From Actinoplanes sp. SE50/110 (GTDB lineage: Bacteria; Actinomycetota; Actinomycetes; Mycobacteriales; Micromonosporaceae), in the NCBI RefSeq assembly GCF_900119315.1, contig NZ_LT827010.1:2699001-2763000 (forward strand): 64,000 bases of DNA. Direction: 5' to 3'. This document shows positions 60,220 to 64,000 of this stretch, piece after piece; within the stretch, counting starts at the first letter, position 1; each line of letters begins with the position of its first letter. The position numbers and the translations under genes are program-made. The notes beneath the pieces are model-generated. The model searched no databases. It had not been told where the DNA came from and worked only from the letters and a program-made list of their open reading frames with translations.

Positions 60220-62164
60220 TCAACTCCGGCGCGTTCGGCGCGGCGCTGTGCGGCCGGCCCGGCCACCAGAACCGGTCACCGAGGATGGTGGCCAGGGCCG
60301 GCACCAGCACCGTGCGGACCAGGAGCGTGTCCAGCAGGACGCCGATCATGACGATCACGCCGATCTGGGTCAGTGTGATCACCGGCAGCACGCCCAGCAC
60401 CGCGAAGACCGCGGCCAGCAGGATGCCGGCACTCGTGATCACCGCGCCGGTGACCGCGACCGCGTGCACCATGCCGTCCCGGGTGCCACGCTTGCCGGCC
60501 TCCTCCCGGGCCCGGGTGACCAGGAAGATGTTGTAGTCGACGCCGAGCGCCACCAGGAACAGGAACGAGAACAGCGGCACCTGGTTGTCCAGGGCGTGCC
60601 CGAACAGGAACGATCCGGCCCCGAGCGCCGCGCCGAAACTGATGATCACCGTGACGATCAGCAGCAGCGGGGCGACCAGCGCGCGCAGCAGCACGACCAG
60701 CACGAGCAGCACCACCAGCAGGATCACCGGGACGATCACCCGCAGGTCGTGTCGGGTCGCGTCGCGGGTGTCCAGACTGGTCGCGACGCTGCCACCCACC
60801 AGGGCCCGGCCAGCCAGACTCGTCCGCAGCGTGCGGATCGCGTCGAACGCCTCCTTCGTGTCCGGCGCCGCGTTCAGGATCACCTGAATGGAGCCCTGCT
60901 CCACGACCCGTGCCTGCGCCACGCCGGGCGTGCCGGACACCGTGGCCAGCACCGCCTGCGCCTGATCGGGGCCGGTCAGCACCACGGTCGGGCTGGCCGC
61001 GCCGGCCGGGAAGTGTGTCGACAGGGTCTCCAGGCCGGCCACCGACTCCGACTTCACCCGGAACTGCTCGGTCTGCGACAGGCCCAGCCGGGTGCCGAGA
61101 CCGCCCGCGGACAGTACGCCCAGGACGATGATCGAGACGATCGTCACCGCGACCGGCTTGCGGGACACCGCCCGGCCGACCCGGGCCCAGACACCCTTCT
61201 CCGCCTCGACGCCGTCCTGGCCGACCCGCGGCACGAACGGCCAGAACAGGCCGCGCCCGCAGACCACCAGTGCGGCCGGGAGCACCAGCAGCGCGAACAG
61301 TGCCGCCACCGCGATCCCGGCGGCCGCCGTGACCCCCAGTGACACGTTGCTCTCCAGGCTGGCCAGCAGCAGGGTGAGCAGGCTCAGGATCACCGTGCCG
61401 GCACTGGCCGCGATCGCCGGACCGGCCCCACGCAGCGCCCGGCGCATCGCCTCGAAGCGGTCGTCGACGGCGTGCAACTCCTCCCGGTACCGCGAGATCA
61501 GCAGCAGTGCGTAGTCGGTGCCGGCGCCGAAGACCAGCACCGTGACGATGCCCGTGGTGGAACCGTTGATCGGCAGGCTGGTGTGCTGCGAGATCAGCGA
61601 GATCAGGCCGGTGGTGACCCGGTCGGCCAGGCCCACCACGATCAGCGGGACCAGCCAGAGCAGCGGGCTGCGATAGGTCACCAGCAGCAGCAGCGCCACC
61701 ACGACGACGGTGACCAGCAGCAGCCGGGTGTTCGCCCCGGTGAAGCTGTCGGCCAGGTCGGCGGAGAACCCGGCGCCACCGGTGACCTGGGCGGTCACCC
61801 CGGCCGGCAGGCCGGCCCGCACCCTGGTGCGCAGATCGCGGACCTGCTTGATGGTCTCGTCCGACGAGACGCCGGACGGCAGCGGCACCGAGACGATCGC
61901 CGCCCTGCGGTCCTGGCTGACGATCGGCTGGCCCAGCGGGGTGACGGTGACCAGGTCGCCGTCGGCCAGCGGCTGGCCGCCCCTGGCGACCACCACCAGG
62001 GCCGCGGTGGGGCGGCCTGCTTGCGCCCGCGCGACCCGGGTCGACTCGGCCGAGGACGGCAGCGAGGCGGTGGGGTCGTTGTCGACCCGGGTTTCACCGG
62101 CGAGGCCGATGACCAGGCCGCCCAGCAGCAGGGCCAGGAGCAGGGAAACCCATGCCCGTCTCAT
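60209..62164 (-). CDS. MMPL-family RND transporter
   Basis: 651-aa exporter with two repeats, each of one helix, a soluble loop and five or six helices. Conserved intramembrane motifs are VFGAGTDYALLLISRYREEL and VALGVDYNIFLVTRAREEA (Asp-Tyr pairs for proton coupling). Such proteins export lipids, siderophores or drugs. ATG 62164 with GGAGG. It is divergent from a MarR regulator with a 23-bp palindrome between, so drug or lipid efflux under MarR control is likely. Its 3' end overlaps ssuD by 11 bp. Confidence 0.94.
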   Translation of the reverse strand: MRRAWVSLLLALLLGGLVIGLAGETRVDNDPTASLPSSAESTRVARAQAGRPTAALVVVARGGQPLADGDLVTVTPLGQPIVSQDRRAAIVSVPLPSGVSSDETIKQVRDLRTRVRAGLPAGVTAQVTGGAGFSADLADSFTGANTRLLLVTVVVVALLLLVTYRSPLLWLVPLIVVGLADRVTTGLISLISQHTSLPINGSTTGIVTVLVFGAGTDYALLLISRYREELHAVDDRFEAMRRALRGAGPAIAASAGTVILSLLTLLLASLESNVSLGVTAAAGIAVAALFALLVLPAALVVCGRGLFWPFVPRVGQDGVEAEKGVWARVGRAVSRKPVAVTIVSIIVLGVLSAGGLGTRLGLSQTEQFRVKSESVAGLETLSTHFPAGAASPTVVLTGPDQAQAVLATVSGTPGVAQARVVEQGSIQVILNAAPDTKEAFDAIRTLRTSLAGRALVGGSVATSLDTRDATRHDLRVIVPVILLVVLLVLVVLLRALVAPLLLIVTVIISFGAALGAGSFLFGHALDNQVPLFSFLFLVALGVDYNIFLVTRAREEAGKRGTRDGMVHAVAVTGAVITSAGILLAAVFAVLGVLPVITLTQIGVIVMIGVLLDTLLVRTVLVPALATILGDRFWWPGRPHSAAPNAPELISA

Positions 62165-62180
62165 GAATCCTCCATGAATA

Positions 62181-62203
62181 AGAATCTCGATAATCGAGAT
62201 TCT
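62181..62203. promoter_or_regulatory. 23-bp MarR operator palindrome
   Basis: Perfect dyad: arms GAATCTCGAT and ATCGAGATTC around a single A, extended by A/T on the outside. It is centred between the MMPL start (62164) and the MarR start (62239). Typical of MarR autoregulation and repression of a divergent efflux gene. Confidence 0.8.
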
Positions 62204-62238
62204 CCACGAGGGTTGCGGGATCTGCAACACTTACCCCC

Positions 62239-62742
62239 GTGGAGGACACGAGAGCGCCCGACGAAGCGGACAAGGCAGAACGCCAGCGACTCCGGTCACG
62301 GCTTGTCGACCTGCTCAACTCCTATTCCAGCGAGGCCAACCACATCGGGCACGCCTTCGCCGGACGCCACCGGCTGCACGGGCCCGACCTGCACGCGCTC
62401 CTCGCCGTCATGCACGCGGAGCGCGCCGGGGAGCCGCTCACACCCGGGCGGCTCGGCGAGACGATGGGACTGTCCTCCGGGGCGACGACCGCGATGATCG
62501 ACCGTCTGGAGCGGGGCGGGCATCTGCGGCGCAGCCGGGAGAGCAGCGATCGGCGAGTCGTCCACCTGCGGTATGCGGAGGCGGGAATGGCGCTGGCCGC
62601 GGCGTTCTTTCAGCCGTTGGCGCCGCGCACGGATGCGGTCATGGCCCGGTTCGATACCGAAGAGCTGCAGGTGGTGGAGCGTTTCGTGCGGGGGATGGTG
62701 GAGGCGCTGCTCGCCTACCGGGACGAGCTCCGCGCGGAATAA
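62239..62742 (+). CDS. MarR-family transcriptional regulator
   Basis: 167-aa winged-helix regulator: HRLHGPDLHALLAVMHAERAGEPLTPGRLGETMGLSSGATTAMIDRLERGGHLRRSRESSDRRVVHLR, with the core LGETMGLSSGATTAMIDRLE and wing RESSDRRVVHL. GTG 62239 has no obvious Shine-Dalgarno, so it may be leaderless. Divergent from the MMPL transporter. Confidence 0.93.
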   Translation: MEDTRAPDEADKAERQRLRSRLVDLLNSYSSEANHIGHAFAGRHRLHGPDLHALLAVMHAERAGEPLTPGRLGETMGLSSGATTAMIDRLERGGHLRRSRESSDRRVVHLRYAEAGMALAAAFFQPLAPRTDAVMARFDTEELQVVERFVRGMVEALLAYRDELRAE

Positions 62743-62805
62743 CGCAACCCGGTCGCAACGTGGGAATCGCCGAGGTCGGCGCGGCCCCGGCCGATCTTCA
62801 GCCTC

Positions 62806-63651
62806 GTGCGAACCGAGCCCCTCCTCTCCCAGGCCGACGACCTCCTCGACCGCGGTCGTGCCGAGAACGCCGCCCACCTGCTGGCGCCGATCGTCGGCCG
62901 GCAACCGGAGAACGTCGACGCCTGGCACCGGATGGCCCGGGCGCACCTGGAGATGGGCGACCTCGACGGCGGTCTGCGCGCCGCCAAGGCCGCCTGGCAC
63001 TTCGACCCGCACGGGCCGGAAACCCTGTACTGGCTCAGCCGCGCCGCCACCGAACTCGGCCGGCACCGCGAAGCGATCGAAGCCGCGGCCGCGGCCTGCC
63101 GCGAGGACCCGGGCAACCCGCGGCTGCACAACCGCCTGGCCGACGCCCAGCTCGCCGCCGGCCACGTCGGTGACGCCCTGGACAACCTGAAGATCGCCGT
63201 CGAGCTCGCCGACTACGACGCCGACCTGCACGTCACCTTCGGCCGCGCCCTGTTCGCCGCCGGCCGCCCGCTCAGCGCCCGGGAATCCGTCGGCCGCGCC
63301 CTGGCCCTCGAACCGGGGCACGCCGCCGCGCACCGCACCCTGGCCCTGTTCGAGATCGCCATGGAGCCGGTGGTGGACGCCGCCTCCCTGGCGCAGGCCG
63401 CCGACGGATTCGCCGAGTCACTCCGGGTCGGGCCGACCGGCCGCGTCGACGAGCGCGCCGTCCTGGCCAAGGACGCCATCGGCTACGTCGCGCGGGTGGC
63501 CCTGACCTGGTGCCTGGTCGCCCTGCTGGTCCTCGGCGTCCTCGCCGCGACATCGCTGGTCACCCTGCCGGCCGGCCTGTACCTGACCATCCTCTGCCTG
63601 GGCGCCGTAGCCGGCTGCGGCGCGATCGCCTTCCGCCGCTCCCTCCTCTGA
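62806..63651 (+). CDS. TPR protein with C-terminal membrane anchor
   Basis: 281-aa protein. About four tetratricopeptide repeats fill residues ~5-190 (AENAAHLLAPIVGRQPENVDAWHRMARAHLEMGD; ALDNLKIAVELADYDADLHVTFGRALFAAGR). Two hydrophobic helices follow at the C-terminus (VALTWCLVALLVLGVLAATSLV; GLYLTILCLGAVAGCGAIAF). This gives a cytosolic scaffold held at the membrane; partners unknown. GTG start without a strong Shine-Dalgarno. Confidence 0.82.
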   Translation: MRTEPLLSQADDLLDRGRAENAAHLLAPIVGRQPENVDAWHRMARAHLEMGDLDGGLRAAKAAWHFDPHGPETLYWLSRAATELGRHREAIEAAAAACREDPGNPRLHNRLADAQLAAGHVGDALDNLKIAVELADYDADLHVTFGRALFAAGRPLSARESVGRALALEPGHAAAHRTLALFEIAMEPVVDAASLAQAADGFAESLRVGPTGRVDERAVLAKDAIGYVARVALTWCLVALLVLGVLAATSLVTLPAGLYLTILCLGAVAGCGAIAFRRSLL

Positions 63652-63670
63652 CCCCTCCCCGAGCCCGCCC

Positions 63671-63856
63671 AACTCTCGCGCCGCCCAATCCTCGCGCCGC
63701 GCGATCCTTGGACCCCCCGCGCCGCTCAACCCTCGCGCCGCTCAACCCTCGCGCCGCTCAACCCTCGCGCTGCCCTACCCTCGCGCTGCCGCACCCTCGC
63801 GCTGCCGCACCCTCGCGCTGCCCTACCCTCGCGCTGCCCCACCCTCGCGCCGGGCG
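63671..63856. repeat. 16-bp tandem repeats
   Basis: Seven contiguous 16-bp units (63728-63839) of AACCCTCGCGCCGCTC / CACCCTCGCGCTGCCC type, with degenerate copies on either side (63671, 63687, 63840). No spacers. The stretch 63652-63968 holds no gene. Confidence 0.9.
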
Positions 63857-63968
63857 ATCGTTGGCCGCGCGATCCCCGCGCTGTTCGATCTCCAGGCCGC
63901 TCATCGCGCGCGCCGGGCGTTTCACCCGTCGTGCCGGAGTGCCTGGTCGGCGGTGTGGGAGTGCGCGG

Positions 63969-64000
63969 TCAGGTGAGCTGGCGGAGGATGCGGGCGAGCT
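63969..64000 (-). CDS. Possible 3' end of a minus-strand gene
   Basis: The last 32 bases can be read leftward as LARILRQLT followed by TGA, a plausible protein end. Too short to identify. Confidence 0.3.
   Translation of the reverse strand, partial: LARILRQLT

Noticed and set aside
63728-63839. CRISPR array or tRNA-like repeats at the right edge
   Set aside because: Period is only 16 bp, with no unique spacers and no tRNA fold.

Overview
The window is high-G+C actinobacterial DNA. Dense ATGA/GTGA stop-start overlaps, frequent GTG starts, F420/FMN luciferase-like (LLM) oxidoreductases, DUF5753/DUF397 regulators and an MMPL exporter all fit a filamentous actinomycete, and I would guess Micromonosporaceae/Actinoplanes. 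Genus is inference. No rRNA, tRNA, CRISPR array, transposase or integrase was seen.

Layout. 1-2.0 kb: the 3' end of a chemoreceptor gene, a strong terminator, then a diguanylate cyclase. 2.1-7.6 kb: a tightly overlapping minus-strand beta-oxidation operon (acyl-CoA dehydrogenase, thiolase, hydratase/dehydrogenase fusion, alpha-methylacyl-CoA racemase) with a TetR gene beyond its promoter side. 9.1-20.9 kb: a lower-G+C block bounded by 115-bp perfect direct repeats. It carries a Gabija pair (GajA OLD nuclease, GajB UvrD-like helicase), a giant TPR-CHAT protease with a 228-aa companion, and a protein whose apparent order is EVE/PUA-like, SRA-like, Shedu-type nuclease. The left repeat is the 5' end of an intact LLM gene; the right repeat caps a decayed paralogue. 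This looks like a defence island and is the most interesting part of the window.

20.9-24.4 kb: 65-bp tandem repeats run into the 3' end of a membrane-protein gene, next to a sensor kinase/response-regulator pair joined by a 40-codon micro-ORF overlapping both. 24.5-28.2 kb: a propionyl-CoA synthetase and a membrane sulfatase/LTA-synthase-like protein. 28.2-37.6 kb: one long operon of a peptide-type ABC transporter (lipoprotein, two permeases, double ATPase) and four LLM monooxygenases, probably for organosulfur scavenging. 46.8-53.0 kb: a polar amino-acid type ABC transporter (likely a sulfur amino acid) divergent from ssuCAB. ssuD lies apart at 59 kb. An ATAGGA motif sits before three of these transcription units, suggesting one sulfur regulon.

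The rest is a set of regulator/target pairs with visible palindromic operators: HxlR/quinone oxidoreductase, PadR/clan-A glycosidase, LysR/aldo-keto reductase, LacI/alpha-glucosidase and MarR/MMPL. There is also a DUF5753-DUF397-HTH/TPR regulatory cluster (43.6-46.8 kb), a GGDEF-EAL membrane protein, CsbD, and a TPR membrane protein followed by 16-bp tandem repeats at the right edge.
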